Counted from the stretch's first letter, positions 7,075 to 15,068 are shown. The stretch: 20,203 nucleotides of DNA from an uncultured Ruminococcus sp. (GCA_900551005.1 URUL01000028.1:1-20203), one strand, 5' to 3'. Program-made: numbers and translations. The notes: generated by a model from the letters alone, not told the origin.

Positions 7075-8883
7075 ATGACGAGACAGGAAAAAATACGCAA
7101 TTTTTCTATAATAGCGCATATTGATCACGGAAAGAGCACTCTTGCGGACAGACTTCTGGAGTCTACGCAGAGTGTGGCAAAGCGCGATATGGAGGATCAG
7201 CTCCTCGACAATATGGATATAGAGCGCGAGCGCGGCATAACGATAAAAGCACGTGCCGTCAAGGTCAATTATACGGCAAAGGACGGCGAAACGTATGAGT
7301 TCAATCTCATAGATACGCCGGGACATGTCGACTTCAACTATGAGGTTTCACGTTCTCTGAAGGCTTGTGAGGGCGCCCTGCTCGTTGTTGATGCGACGCA
7401 GGGAATAGAAGCGCAGACGCTGGCAAATACGTATCTTGCCCTTGAAAATGATCTCGAGATCATTCCCGTTATCAATAAAATCGATCTGCCGAGCGCCGAT
7501 ATAGACGGCGTGCGCAACGAGATAGAAGATATCATCGGCATACCTGCATCGGATTGCCCTGCCGTCTCAGCCAAGACGGGACTCAATATAGGCGATGTGC
7601 TGGAGCATATCGTCACCGATATTCCCGCGCCGAGGGGCGACGAGAATGCACCGCTGAAATGCCTCATTTTCGACTCGTATTACGATTCCTACCGCGGTGT
7701 TGTCGTCTATGTGCGCGTGAAGGACGGCGCTGTGCATGCGGGAATGAAGATACGCATGATGAATACGGGTGCGGAATTTGAGGTGGTGGATGTCGGTTAT
7801 ATGTCCGCTTTCGGGCTTGTCCCTGCCGAGAGCATACGCGCAGGCGAGGTCGGCTATATAACGGCGAGCATCAAAAACGTAGCCGATACGCGCGTGGGCG
7901 ATACGGTGACCGATGCGGAGAATCCCACCGCCGAGCCCTTTGAGGGCTTCAAGCAGGCGCTTCCGATGGTTTTTGCCGGAATTTATCCCGCGGACGGTGC
8001 GAAATATCCTGACCTTCGCGATGCGCTCGAAAAGCTGCGTCTCAATGATGCGGCACTTACCTTTGAGCCGGAAACGAGTATAGCACTCGGCTTTGGCTTC
8101 CGTTGCGGCTTCCTCGGACTTCTTCATATGGAGATCATAGCGGAGAGATTGGAGCGCGAATTTAACCTCGACCTCGTGACGACGGCACCGAGCGTTATTT
8201 ACAAGGTGCAGTATAAAAACGGAGATGAGAAATATATCGATAACCCTGCGGTCTATCCCTCTCCCGATGAGATCGCTACGGCATATGAGCCTGTCGTGAA
8301 GGCGAGCATCATTACCCCGACAGATTACGTCGGGGGGATCATGGACCTCTGCAAGGACAGGCGCGGCATTTTCGTCGATATGAAATATATAGATACAAAC
8401 CGCGTAGAGCTGCATTATACGCTCCCGCTCAATGAGATCATATATGACTTCTTCGATGCGCTCAAGAGCCGCAGCAAAGGCTACGCTTCGCTTGATTATG
8501 AGCTTGCGGGATATGAAGAGAGCAAGCTTGTAAAGCTTGATATTCTCCTGAATCTCGAGGTGGTGGATGCGCTTTCATTTATCGTGCATGCCGATAAGGC
8601 GTATGCACGCGGCAGAAAGATCGTTGAGGCGCTGAAGGAAAATATACCGCGCCAGCTCTTTGAGGTGCCTGTGCAGGCGGCTATCGGCGGCAGAGTCATC
8701 GCCCGCGAAACGGTAAAGGCCATGCGCAAGGATGTGCTGGCAAAATGCTACGGCGGTGATATAACGCGAAAGAAAAAACTGCTCGAAAAACAGAAGGAAG
8801 GAAAAAAGCGCATGAGAAAGCTCGGCTCTGTGGAAGTTCCGCCGGAGACATTCATGGCGGTACTGAAGCTGGACGAGGAATAA
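7075..8883 (+). CDS. lepA: Elongation factor 4 (LepA), ribosome-associated GTPase
   Basis: Translational GTPase that binds ribosomes, linked to back-translocation and to initiation or ribosome assembly. It has 602 residues, the usual length. G1 P-loop AHIDHGKST (14-22), G2 RERGITIKA (51-59), G3 DTPGHVDF (80-87, with His84), G4 NKID (134-137) and G5 SAKTG are all present. GFRCGFLGLLHMEII is in the EF-G domain III/IV-like part. The C-terminal LepA-specific domain ends in RKLGSVEVPPETFMAVL. AGAGG at 7062-7066 with an 8-base spacing fixes the ATG. hemW follows 15 bp downstream, the arrangement found in many Firmicutes. Confidence 0.98.
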   Translation: MTRQEKIRNFSIIAHIDHGKSTLADRLLESTQSVAKRDMEDQLLDNMDIERERGITIKARAVKVNYTAKDGETYEFNLIDTPGHVDFNYEVSRSLKACEGALLVVDATQGIEAQTLANTYLALENDLEIIPVINKIDLPSADIDGVRNEIEDIIGIPASDCPAVSAKTGLNIGDVLEHIVTDIPAPRGDENAPLKCLIFDSYYDSYRGVVVYVRVKDGAVHAGMKIRMMNTGAEFEVVDVGYMSAFGLVPAESIRAGEVGYITASIKNVADTRVGDTVTDAENPTAEPFEGFKQALPMVFAGIYPADGAKYPDLRDALEKLRLNDAALTFEPETSIALGFGFRCGFLGLLHMEIIAERLEREFNLDLVTTAPSVIYKVQYKNGDEKYIDNPAVYPSPDEIATAYEPVVKASIITPTDYVGGIMDLCKDRRGIFVDMKYIDTNRVELHYTLPLNEIIYDFFDALKSRSKGYASLDYELAGYEESKLVKLDILLNLEVVDALSFIVHADKAYARGRKIVEALKENIPRQLFEVPVQAAIGGRVIARETVKAMRKDVLAKCYGGDITRKKKLLEKQKEGKKRMRKLGSVEVPPETFMAVLKLDEE

Positions 8884-8898
8884 GCGCGTCTTTAGAAA

Positions 8899-10041
8899 AT
8901 GGCTGATAAACTTTTGGGCATATATATCCACGTTCCTTTCTGCATAAAAAAATGTGCCTACTGTGATTTTTATTCGGTTCCGTATAATCCCGATTCGATG
9001 ACGGCATATGCAAGGGCACTCTCGGCGCAGATAAGGCGAAATAAGTCTTATGCACACGCAAGAAAGGTTGATACGGTATATTTCGGCGGCGGAACGCCTT
9101 CGCTTCTTTCCGAGAAGGATATGGCGCTTATCTCCTCGGCATTGCATGATACTTTCGATATATCGCGCGATGCAGAGATAACACTCGAGGCAAATCCGGG
9201 CACGATGGACAGCGCTGTTCTCTCGGCTTTTCACTCTGCGGGCGTGAACAGGCTCAGCATAGGCATGCAGAGCGCATCGGACACGGAGCTGAAAAGGCTC
9301 TCGCGTATACACACACGCGAGGATTTCGAAAACACGTATCTGCTTGCCCGTATGGAGGGCTTTGACAATATCAGCTTTGACATCATGTACGGGCTTCCGA
9401 AGCAGAGCGAAAAACGGCTTTCCGACACCGTGAGCTACGCCCTCGAGCTTGCACCGGAGCATATATCGTTTTACGGACTGAAATTAGAGCTCGGCACCCC
9501 TTTCGGCAATAATCCCGAGATAGCGTCTCAGCTCCCTGATGAGGATACTCAGGTAAATATGTATACCAAGACGGCGGAAGCACTCGAGAAGCGCGGCTAC
9601 AAGCAATATGAGATCAGCAACTTTGCCAAGACCGGGTACGAGAGCAGGCATAATCTGAAATACTGGAAGAGCATGGACTTTCTCGGCTTCGGTCCCGGCG
9701 CTCATTCTTTTGCGGACGGTAGGATGTTTTCGTATAAGAAGGACCTCAAGCTCTTTCTTTCCTGTACGGATGATTCCGCCATGCTCGAGGAAAACCGCGT
9801 CCCTACATGCAGTGAGCTGGAGACACAGTTTGTCATGCTTGCCTTGCGCACATCATACGGCGTGGATACGGATGAATTCAACAAACGCTTCCAAAGCAAT
9901 TTCGCGCTGAAATATTACAACAAAATGAAGCCTTTTATAGACAGGGGCTTCATCCTACAGAGAGACGGAAGCTTTCGTTTTTCGCGCGAAGGGATGCTTG
10001 TTTCCAATTATATTTTGAGTGAGATCTTGAATTTTGATTAA
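8899..10041 (+). CDS. hemW: Radical SAM heme chaperone HemW
   Basis: HemN-like radical SAM protein of 380 residues, the normal HemW length. The 4Fe-4S motif CIKKCAYC places Cys15, Cys19 and Cys22, followed by Asp-Phe. Genuine oxygen-independent coproporphyrinogen oxidase (HemN) has CxxxCxxCxC, so the phenylalanine at the fourth position favours HemW, which binds heme and delivers it to target enzymes rather than making porphyrin. VYFGGGTPSLL, the SAM-binding glycine motif, LEANPG, RLSIGMQS and FGPGAHSF are also present. It follows lepA by 15 bp. The ribosome binding site is weak (GAGGA lies in the lepA end), so coupling to lepA translation is plausible. The usual next genes in many Firmicutes, hrcA-grpE-dnaK, are absent; a lipoprotein gene follows instead. 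Confidence 0.93.
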   Translation: MADKLLGIYIHVPFCIKKCAYCDFYSVPYNPDSMTAYARALSAQIRRNKSYAHARKVDTVYFGGGTPSLLSEKDMALISSALHDTFDISRDAEITLEANPGTMDSAVLSAFHSAGVNRLSIGMQSASDTELKRLSRIHTREDFENTYLLARMEGFDNISFDIMYGLPKQSEKRLSDTVSYALELAPEHISFYGLKLELGTPFGNNPEIASQLPDEDTQVNMYTKTAEALEKRGYKQYEISNFAKTGYESRHNLKYWKSMDFLGFGPGAHSFADGRMFSYKKDLKLFLSCTDDSAMLEENRVPTCSELETQFVMLALRTSYGVDTDEFNKRFQSNFALKYYNKMKPFIDRGFILQRDGSFRFSREGMLVSNYILSEILNFD

Positions 10042-10056
10042 GGAACGGAGTTGCCT

Positions 10057-10572
10057 GTGAAAAAATTTGTTTCTTTTGTTCTGGTATTGACGGTGTTGAT
10101 CCTTTCCGTTTCCTGCGGGAATGAGGAGCCGAAGGACATACCGGGAATGATAAAAGCCGCTTACAGTCAGCTGGAAAGCGAAAAGTGGATAAAGAGCCTG
10201 CCGGCAGCAAAAGAGCTCTCGTATTCGGATGAGCGCGATGTGAAATATCATCTCGGTCTGTCTCTTGACGCGGTCGCAGAAAAGATAGAAAACGCCTTTT
10301 ATTCCTGTTCCGATATTCAGCCGAGCACCTATGAACTCAATATGATCAAGGTGAAGGACGGCGTCGATAAGGATGCACTCGTGCGCGAGATGGTGAGCGG
10401 TGTCAATCTCAGAAAATGGATATGCGTCGGTGCCGCACAGGCGGGCGGGGCTTATTTCGGAGATTATATTGTATGTATCATCGGAAGCGATGCGGAGATC
10501 GATGCGGTTTTTGCCGCCTTTTCCGCGCTCTATCCCGATATGAGTGAGATCGTTTACAAGGTGGAAAGATAG
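10057..10572 (+). CDS. Small lipoprotein, probably DUF4358 family
   Basis: Predicted secreted lipoprotein of 171 residues, function unknown. The signal peptide is MKKF followed by a hydrophobic run, and SVSC places the lipidated cysteine at residue 20 (acceptable lipobox, though -3 is Ser rather than Leu). The mature part (YHLGLSLDAVAEKIENAF, VKDGVDKDALVREM, AYFGDYIVCIIGSDAEIDAVFAAF) resembles clostridial DUF4358 proteins; this assignment is from memory and moderate. An in-frame TTG at 10051 directly touches GGAG (10047-10050), whereas GTG at 10057 has a 6-base spacing and gives a normal MKK signal peptide, so I choose the GTG. The ribosome binding site overlaps the hemW stop codon, suggesting coupled translation. 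A strong hairpin follows. Confidence 0.82.
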   Translation: MKKFVSFVLVLTVLILSVSCGNEEPKDIPGMIKAAYSQLESEKWIKSLPAAKELSYSDERDVKYHLGLSLDAVAEKIENAFYSCSDIQPSTYELNMIKVKDGVDKDALVREMVSGVNLRKWICVGAAQAGGAYFGDYIVCIIGSDAEIDAVFAAFSALYPDMSEIVYKVER

Positions 10573-10582
10573 ACTTTATCAA

Positions 10583-10620
10583 TATGAAAAGAGGTGCGGA
10601 TTTTCCGCACCTCTTATTCT
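10583..10620. terminator. Bidirectional terminator between convergent genes
   Basis: A perfect 11-bp stem AAGAGGTGCGG / CCGCACCTCTT (10589-10599, 10605-10615) with a 5-base loop. Read on the minus strand it is followed by TTTT, and on the plus strand by a T-containing stretch (ATTCTCTT). It lies between the lipoprotein gene (plus) and the ECF S component gene (minus) and can serve both. Confidence 0.85.
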
Positions 10621-10654
10621 CTTGGTGAGTAGCAAGCTATCTGCTTTCTCTAAG

Positions 10655-11185
10655 TCAAGCTGTGATGATCTTTGCGCGGCGAAGCGCGAGCACGATCGGC
10701 GGGATAAGTACGATCTGCAAAATGATGCCCAGCACGGATTTCACAAATACGGAGTTTGCAAATATCGTGAGCGAAAAAGCATCGCCGCCGAAGCCCATGA
10801 TGATATATTTCACGGCGCCCCAGACGATTCTTCCGGAAAGCATGGCACATATGAGCGAGAGATATATGTACGGCGTCTTTTTCGGAAACTTTTTATATAG
10901 CAGGCCCACGATGAGCCCATAGACGCAAAGTTCAAAAGCCATGGCAAAAGCCGTAGGGAAGAGAGGCGGACGCGACACGATGAGAGAACGGATCAGGGGA
11001 GCGCAGAAGCCGACAGCCCCACCCCATAGACCGCCGCAGGCGAAGCCGCAGAGCAGTACGGGTATGTGCATGAGGCAGAGCGCATTTCCGAGCGCCATAT
11101 CGTTTCCCGTGAGAAACGGGAGCAGTATACACATTGCAAGAGAAATACCGGAAAATGTCAGATTTTTAATGTTATTGTTTTTCAT
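10655..11185 (-). CDS. ECF transporter S component (substrate-binding membrane subunit)
   Basis: Membrane protein of 176 residues with about six hydrophobic segments. The pattern LLPFLTGNDMALGNALCLMHIPVLL-type first half, then GFxAPLIRSLI, PPLFPTAFAMAFELCVYGLIVG and SGRIVWG, is typical of ECF S components, which bind a vitamin or other micronutrient and use a shared EcfA/EcfA'/EcfT energising module. No such module is in the window, so a shared one encoded elsewhere is expected (group II ECF system, inference). The substrate is not deducible. The upstream in-frame ATG at 11227 falls inside the promoter; ATG at 11185 has GGAG five bases before it and starts MKNNNIK. It has its own promoter and shares the downstream bidirectional terminator. 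Confidence 0.87.
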   Translation of the reverse strand: MKNNNIKNLTFSGISLAMCILLPFLTGNDMALGNALCLMHIPVLLCGFACGGLWGGAVGFCAPLIRSLIVSRPPLFPTAFAMAFELCVYGLIVGLLYKKFPKKTPYIYLSLICAMLSGRIVWGAVKYIIMGFGGDAFSLTIFANSVFVKSVLGIILQIVLIPPIVLALRRAKIITA

Positions 11186-11226
11186 ATAGTCTCCAAAAAA
11201 ATCCAATGAGAAATCATTATGAGACA

Positions 11227-11255
11227 ATTTTACATGATTCCTATCGAAAAGTCAA
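11227..11255 (-). promoter_or_regulatory. Promoter of the ECF S component gene
   Basis: On the minus strand, TTGACT (complement of 11250-11255), a 17-bp spacer and TAAAAT (complement of 11227-11232). Both hexamers match 5/6. The leader would be about 35 bases, too short for a vitamin riboswitch, and I see no riboswitch motif there. Confidence 0.75.
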
Positions 11256-11263
11256 TATCTATT

Positions 11264-11304
11264 AAAAAAAAGGCTTATATACTGCCGTATATAAGCCCGT
11301 TTTT
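11264..11304. terminator. Terminator of the nrdR-DUF4380-cls operon
   Basis: A perfect 11-bp stem GGCTTATATAC / GTATATAAGCC (11272-11282, 11287-11297) with a TGCC loop. On the minus strand it is followed by eight T residues, placing it correctly about 20 bp after the cardiolipin synthase stop. A six-T run on the plus side makes it potentially bidirectional. Confidence 0.9.
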
Positions 11305-11316
11305 TGTTGATTTGCG

Positions 11317-12840
11317 TCACATGAGCGGTGCAAAAAGCTTGAGAAGCACGCCTTGTATTCTCGAAAAGAGCTTATATTTCTTATCCTTGTCGATAAGCTC
11401 GCACTTTTCGAAAGTATTGTCGAAATCCGCTTTTATATCTTCTATTACGGGATTATTCTTGATATAGAGCGCACATTCGTAATTGAGATACATGCTGCGG
11501 AAATCCATATTGATCGTGCCGACAACGGCTTTTACACCATCGGCTACAAGCACTTTTGAATGGATAAAGCCCGGGGTGTATTCATATATTTTCACACCTA
11601 TCGGTATCAAGGTCTTGTAATAAGTTCTTGCAATGTTCAGCGCATATTTTTTATCCGGTATGTGCGGCAGTATTATGCGGATATCCACCCCGCGTTTCGC
11701 CGCATATTTGATGGCATCGATAACGGTGGAATTGACGATGAAATACGGTGTCATGATATAGACATAATCATGTGAGCGATTCAGAATATCGAGAAATACG
11801 CTTTCTGCAATGTCCTCTTTATTGATGGGGTCGTCGGAGAAGGGTACGCAATATGAATCTCCGCCTGCCTCATACGGAAGCTCGGGAAAATATTTTTCCG
11901 TATCTGTATCGGCTTCCTTATGCTTGCATGAAACATTCCAGATTTTGAGAAACATCTCCGTAAAGCTTTTTACCGAATTGCCGCTTACTTTTACGGCGGC
12001 ATCCTTCCAGTGACCGTAGGGATGCGTTTCGTTTATATATTCATCGGCGATATTTACACCGCCTGTAAAGGCAGTCTTACCGTCTATGACGACGATCTTT
12101 CTGTGGTCGCGGTTATTGAGATTTGATGAAATGAAGGGCTTTATCGGTGAGAATACAGAGCATTTTATGCCGTTGCTCTCGAGATATTCCTTGAAGTCAA
12201 CCGGGAGACGGGCGGCATCGGTCGTTCCGTCATATATCACGCGGACCTCGACGCCCTCCTTTGCTTTCGCGAAAAGTATATCAAGCACGGAGGACAGCAT
12301 AAGACCGGGCGAGATGATGAAATATTCAACGAAAATGAATTTCTCCGCTTTTTTCAGTTCGGCGAGAAGGTCGGCAAATTTTGCTTCACCGCTCGGAAAA
12401 TATGTGACGGCGGCATCTGTATAGGCGGGGAAGCCGCATTTGTACAGATAATAGATCAGCCCTTTTTTACCACGGGCGTATTTTTCTTTGTCATAATATT
12501 CCTTTGAAAGAGATCTTTTCAGTTTTCGCCTCATGCTGACAGATGTCGCATCATAGCGCAGAAATATGTAGAAAAGTATTCCGAAAACCGGTATCGAGCA
12601 TATGGGAATGACCCAGGCGAGCTTGAATTCCGGAGTCCAGTCGCGGTTGATTATATTGATGACGGCTATGATCTCAATTACATATATTGCCAAAAGGGCA
12701 TAGGGTTGAAAGCTTGATGTCGATGAGGTTATGTAATTTCCGACTGCGATGAAAAAAACTATCTGAAGTATTACCAGCAGTATCGAGATAAGCGTTCTGC
12801 CGAGCAGAATAAGTACAAATCTTGCTTTTCTGTTAGTCAT
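11317..12840 (-). CDS. cls: Cardiolipin synthase (phospholipase D family)
   Basis: Makes cardiolipin from two phosphatidylglycerol molecules at the membrane. It has 507 residues, the usual Cls length. Three hydrophobic segments lie at about 10-33, 47-65 and 74-95, followed by two phospholipase D halves. The catalytic HKD motifs are complete: His246-Lys248-Asp253 (HRKIVVID) with GGVNIADEY, and His427-Lys429-Asp434 (HSKVLVAD) with GTINMDFRS. AGGA lies just before the ATG on the minus strand. It is the third gene of the nrdR-DUF4380-cls series (about 29 bp after the DUF4380 gene) and is followed by a strong terminator. Which paralogue it is cannot be decided here. Confidence 0.95.
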   Translation of the reverse strand: MTNRKARFVLILLGRTLISILLVILQIVFFIAVGNYITSSTSSFQPYALLAIYVIEIIAVINIINRDWTPEFKLAWVIPICSIPVFGILFYIFLRYDATSVSMRRKLKRSLSKEYYDKEKYARGKKGLIYYLYKCGFPAYTDAAVTYFPSGEAKFADLLAELKKAEKFIFVEYFIISPGLMLSSVLDILFAKAKEGVEVRVIYDGTTDAARLPVDFKEYLESNGIKCSVFSPIKPFISSNLNNRDHRKIVVIDGKTAFTGGVNIADEYINETHPYGHWKDAAVKVSGNSVKSFTEMFLKIWNVSCKHKEADTDTEKYFPELPYEAGGDSYCVPFSDDPINKEDIAESVFLDILNRSHDYVYIMTPYFIVNSTVIDAIKYAAKRGVDIRIILPHIPDKKYALNIARTYYKTLIPIGVKIYEYTPGFIHSKVLVADGVKAVVGTINMDFRSMYLNYECALYIKNNPVIEDIKADFDNTFEKCELIDKDKKYKLFSRIQGVLLKLFAPLM

Positions 12841-12869
12841 TCATTCCTGCCTCTCATCCTTCTTTCCTG

Positions 12870-13790
12870 TCAGAAAATTATGTTTCCGAGCGACTCGAGA
12901 GATTCGTTTGCGGATTCGGGGATCTCCACATCTGCAAAGAGCGTCCATACCTCCGTGTGCTCTATGCTCTCACCGTGCGCTATGGTTTTAAGCGGTGAAA
13001 GCGTCTCGGATTCGATGAAATGCTTATTTGCAAATGCTTCGCAGGAAACGCCGAAATCGGGATAAACGCTGTTTTCAAAATCCGGCTCAAAGCTCTTGAC
13101 TATTGCCTGACCGTGGTTTACATAAGCTATTTTCCCCGCGGTATTGTTTATGCCGAGCTTGATTTTTTTATCTATATTCGGGTCCTGATGGAGTGCGATG
13201 TATTTGTCGCCCCAGAAAATGCGGCTGTCTGTCATATCAGTATACGGCCAAAGGGCGAGAACTCTGTTTCCGAGAAGCCCTGTATCCTCCTGAGGCTGAG
13301 GAATAACGATCATGCCGTTTTTATCCATTACGGAGAGCGCCCATGCCGCGCCGGTGACGGGCTTGCTTCCCATGTTCTTTATCTTGTGGCGGATAATCAC
13401 ACGAGGTTCTGTTTCGTGGAGCTCTATCGATAAAGAGAACTGGAGGTTTCTTATATCCTGAACGGGTGGCATAAATTCAGCGCCTGTTGAGCATGTGGAG
13501 TAGACAACGCGGTCATTGTCGGGATAGTAGGTTTCCGGCAGACTTTCGGGGCTGAGCCACAATCTGTGACCGCCGTATATATACCAGCTCTTTCCTTCGC
13601 CGTATACGGATGAAACATCAGTATGAGTGACACGGTCGATATCTTCAAACATAAGATTATCCTTGCCGTGGAGATTACATTTTACTATTCTCGGTCCGAC
13701 ATTTACGGTTACATAAAGCTCCATTGAGTCGTTTGAAAGAGAGAGACATTTCCCGTAATTCTTGTAGGTTACTTCTTTTATTGTTATCAT
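12870..13790 (-). CDS. DUF4380-like protein, probable galactose-mutarotase-like fold, function unknown
   Basis: A 306-residue cytoplasmic protein without signal peptide or membrane segment. The N-terminus (NVGPRIVKCNLHGKDNLMFED), the segment YGGHRLWLSPE followed by TYYPDN, and the beta-rich remainder resemble DUF4380 and other aldose-1-epimerase-like proteins. These share a beta-sandwich fold that often acts on or binds sugars. I cannot confirm catalytic residues, so no reaction is assigned. AAAGGA about 11 bases before the ATG is an acceptable ribosome binding site. It lies 35 bp after nrdR and about 29 bp before cls with no promoter or terminator seen between, so it is probably co-transcribed with both. 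No functional link to either is evident. Confidence 0.85.
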   Translation of the reverse strand: MITIKEVTYKNYGKCLSLSNDSMELYVTVNVGPRIVKCNLHGKDNLMFEDIDRVTHTDVSSVYGEGKSWYIYGGHRLWLSPESLPETYYPDNDRVVYSTCSTGAEFMPPVQDIRNLQFSLSIELHETEPRVIIRHKIKNMGSKPVTGAAWALSVMDKNGMIVIPQPQEDTGLLGNRVLALWPYTDMTDSRIFWGDKYIALHQDPNIDKKIKLGINNTAGKIAYVNHGQAIVKSFEPDFENSVYPDFGVSCEAFANKHFIESETLSPLKTIAHGESIEHTEVWTLFADVEIPESANESLESLGNIIF

Positions 13791-13825
13791 ATGATAAATA
13801 TCCTTTCAGATAAATTATTTCATGC

Positions 13826-14314
13826 TCAGATTTTATCCTCGTCATCAGCTGGTGTCATGGTCTTCTGCTTGCGCAGCTCCTCCAGCTCGTGCATGAAGGT
13901 ATCGAGGTCCTTGAAATCCCTGTATACGGATGCGAAGCGTACATAAGCAACATCGTCAAGGGCTTTCAGCTTGTCCATGACAAGGACACCGATATGCTGC
14001 GATGAAATTTCATTTGAAAGGGAATTGCGCAGCTCGGCTTCTATTTCATTTACTATCTGCTCCATCTGCGTGAGAGTTATGGGGCGCTTCTGACATGATT
14101 TGATAATACCGGAAAGAAGCTTCGACCTGTCGAAATATTCGCGAGTCGAATCCTTTTTGACAACAAGAAGCGGCGGCGTTTCCACTGTTTCGTATGTTGT
14201 GAACCTATTCTGGCAGGCGAGACATTCGCGGCGGCGGCGGATACTTCTGTTATCCTCAGCGGGACGCGAATCTATGACCTTGCTTTCCGTATATGAGCAG
14301 ACCGGACATTTCAT
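13826..14314 (-). CDS. nrdR: Transcriptional repressor NrdR (ribonucleotide reductase regulator)
   Basis: Zinc-ribbon plus ATP-cone repressor of ribonucleotide reductase genes, which senses ATP/dATP. It has 162 residues. The start MKCPVC gives Cys3 and Cys6, and CLAC gives Cys31 and Cys34; VIDSRPAEDNRSIRRRREC and RFTTYE are family signatures. The ATP-cone covers about residues 49-139 (VVKKDSTREYFDRSKL ... VAYVRFASVYRDF). The frame stays open upstream to 14425, but GAAAGGAAAG six bases before 14314 and the family N-terminus fix the start. An acidic tail follows the ATP-cone. It is first in the series with the DUF4380 and cls genes. No nrd gene lies in the window, so its targets are elsewhere. 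Confidence 0.97.
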   Translation of the reverse strand: MKCPVCSYTESKVIDSRPAEDNRSIRRRRECLACQNRFTTYETVETPPLLVVKKDSTREYFDRSKLLSGIIKSCQKRPITLTQMEQIVNEIEAELRNSLSNEISSQHIGVLVMDKLKALDDVAYVRFASVYRDFKDLDTFMHELEELRKQKTMTPADDEDKI

Positions 14315-14405
14315 GGCAGACTTTCCTTTCTTGAACTTGTGATAAGCAAGAGGCGCAAAATAGCGCGGAGATGATTTTGCGGATCGTTTAAGAATATATT
14401 TATCT

Positions 14406-14444
14406 CTTATAATATATATTATCACATTATCTCAAAAAAGTAAA
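14406..14444 (-). promoter_or_regulatory. Promoter region of nrdR with an AT palindrome
   Basis: Two overlapping candidates lie on the minus strand: TTGAGA (complement of 14430-14435), 18-bp spacer, TATAAG (14406-14411); and TTTACT (14439-14444), 17-bp spacer, TAATAT (14416-14421). A perfect 14-bp palindrome ATAATATATATTAT (14409-14422) overlaps the -10 area of both. Its core recalls the AT-rich centre of NrdR boxes but lacks the conserved ACA/TGT arms, so autoregulation is only a possibility. Confidence 0.55.
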
Positions 14445-14482
14445 TACATTTAGAAAATAATAACAGAAATAAAACCAAAAAA

Positions 14483-14794
14483 TTACGTGTCGGAGCATGT
14501 ACGGGAGAGCGTTTCATAGCTGCTTGCAAATTCGTCGAGATTATCGCTTATCACATCGTAAAAATGCTGAGAGCTTACTTTCAGTCTGCATATTTTGCGC
14601 GCGATATACAGCGCGAATTTGCGTTTTGTTGTCAGGTTCCATACGCACATTGACTCGATGCTCGCGCGTGAGCGCGTATTCATATAAAGTGAAGCAAACC
14701 TACCGCACCATAAAACGGCAACCTCGTTTCTCACGTTATTTATTCTGTAAACGCTTCTGAAAATAATCATCGGCGCCGTTTGTCTGTTTTTCAC
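14483..14794 (-). CDS. Hypothetical protein, 103 aa, basic
   Basis: I do not recognise this protein. It is basic, with several Arg/Lys residues in the middle (NTRSRAS, TTKRKFALYIARKICR), four cysteines and no clear membrane segment or signal peptide. It is kept as a gene because the start is well supported: GTG at 14794 lies 7 bases after GGAAGGGAG (complement of 14802-14810), a promoter sits just upstream, and codon use resembles neighbouring genes. The in-frame ATG at 14833 lies at the predicted transcription start and lacks a ribosome binding site. It stands alone: nrdR follows after about 168 bp with its own promoter. A T-rich stretch without a hairpin follows its stop. Confidence 0.68.
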   Translation of the reverse strand: MKNRQTAPMIIFRSVYRINNVRNEVAVLWCGRFASLYMNTRSRASIESMCVWNLTTKRKFALYIARKICRLKVSSQHFYDVISDNLDEFASSYETLSRTCSDT

Positions 14795-14837
14795 AAAAAA
14801 GCTCCCTTCCATACCCTGAGATTTGTCGTACATAATA

Positions 14838-14865
14838 ATTGTATTTGATTATTTTGATTTGTAAA
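14838..14865 (-). promoter_or_regulatory. Promoter of the 103-aa gene
   Basis: On the minus strand, TTTACA (complement of 14860-14865), a 16-bp spacer and TACAAT (complement of 14838-14843), each 5/6. Transcription would start near 14831, leaving a leader of about 36 bases that contains the GGAAGGGAG ribosome binding site. Confidence 0.6.
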
Positions 14866-15030
14866 GAGTAAGCTTCCTACAGTTTTTGACAAAAAACGAC
14901 ATAAATTTAAGAAAAATAACAGTAATGGAGTGATGACTACATGATTTTCCCGAATTTTGACGAAAATATAATAATTATTCAAAAAAAGGGAATATATGTA
15001 TATTTATTGAAATCGACAGATGCGGAGATA

Positions 15031-15047
15031 GGAAGGAAATTCCTTCC
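15031..15047. repeat. 17-bp perfect inverted repeat, candidate operator
   Basis: GGAAGGAAATTCCTTCC: two 8-base arms around one base, too tight to form an RNA hairpin, so more like a binding site for a dimeric regulator. It ends 21 bp before the -35 of the 93-aa gene promoter, a position that suits an activator or an upstream repressor. The regulator is unknown. Confidence 0.5.
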
Positions 15048-15068
15048 GGAAAACCCATAAATTTAATG

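Noticed and set aside
7567..8415. Minus-strand open frame of 282 codons inside lepA
   Set aside because: Antisense to the conserved lepA gene, no ribosome binding site or motif seen.
8575..9462. Long minus-strand open frame of 295 codons across the lepA/hemW junction
   Set aside because: It is antisense to two certain genes, shows no recognisable motif and has a skewed composition rich in Arg, Cys and His, typical of a shadow frame.
14497..14760. 87-codon plus-strand frame opposite the 103-aa gene
   Set aside because: No ribosome binding site or promoter was found for it, whereas the opposite strand has both.
14791..14982. 63-codon minus-strand frame in the divergent intergenic region
   Set aside because: It overlaps the predicted promoter of the 103-aa gene and has no ribosome binding site; its content is that of AT-rich non-coding DNA.
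14991..15004. AT-only inverted repeat AATATA-TG-TATATT
   Set aside because: Such repeats arise easily by chance in this AT-rich stretch, and it is not placed against a promoter.
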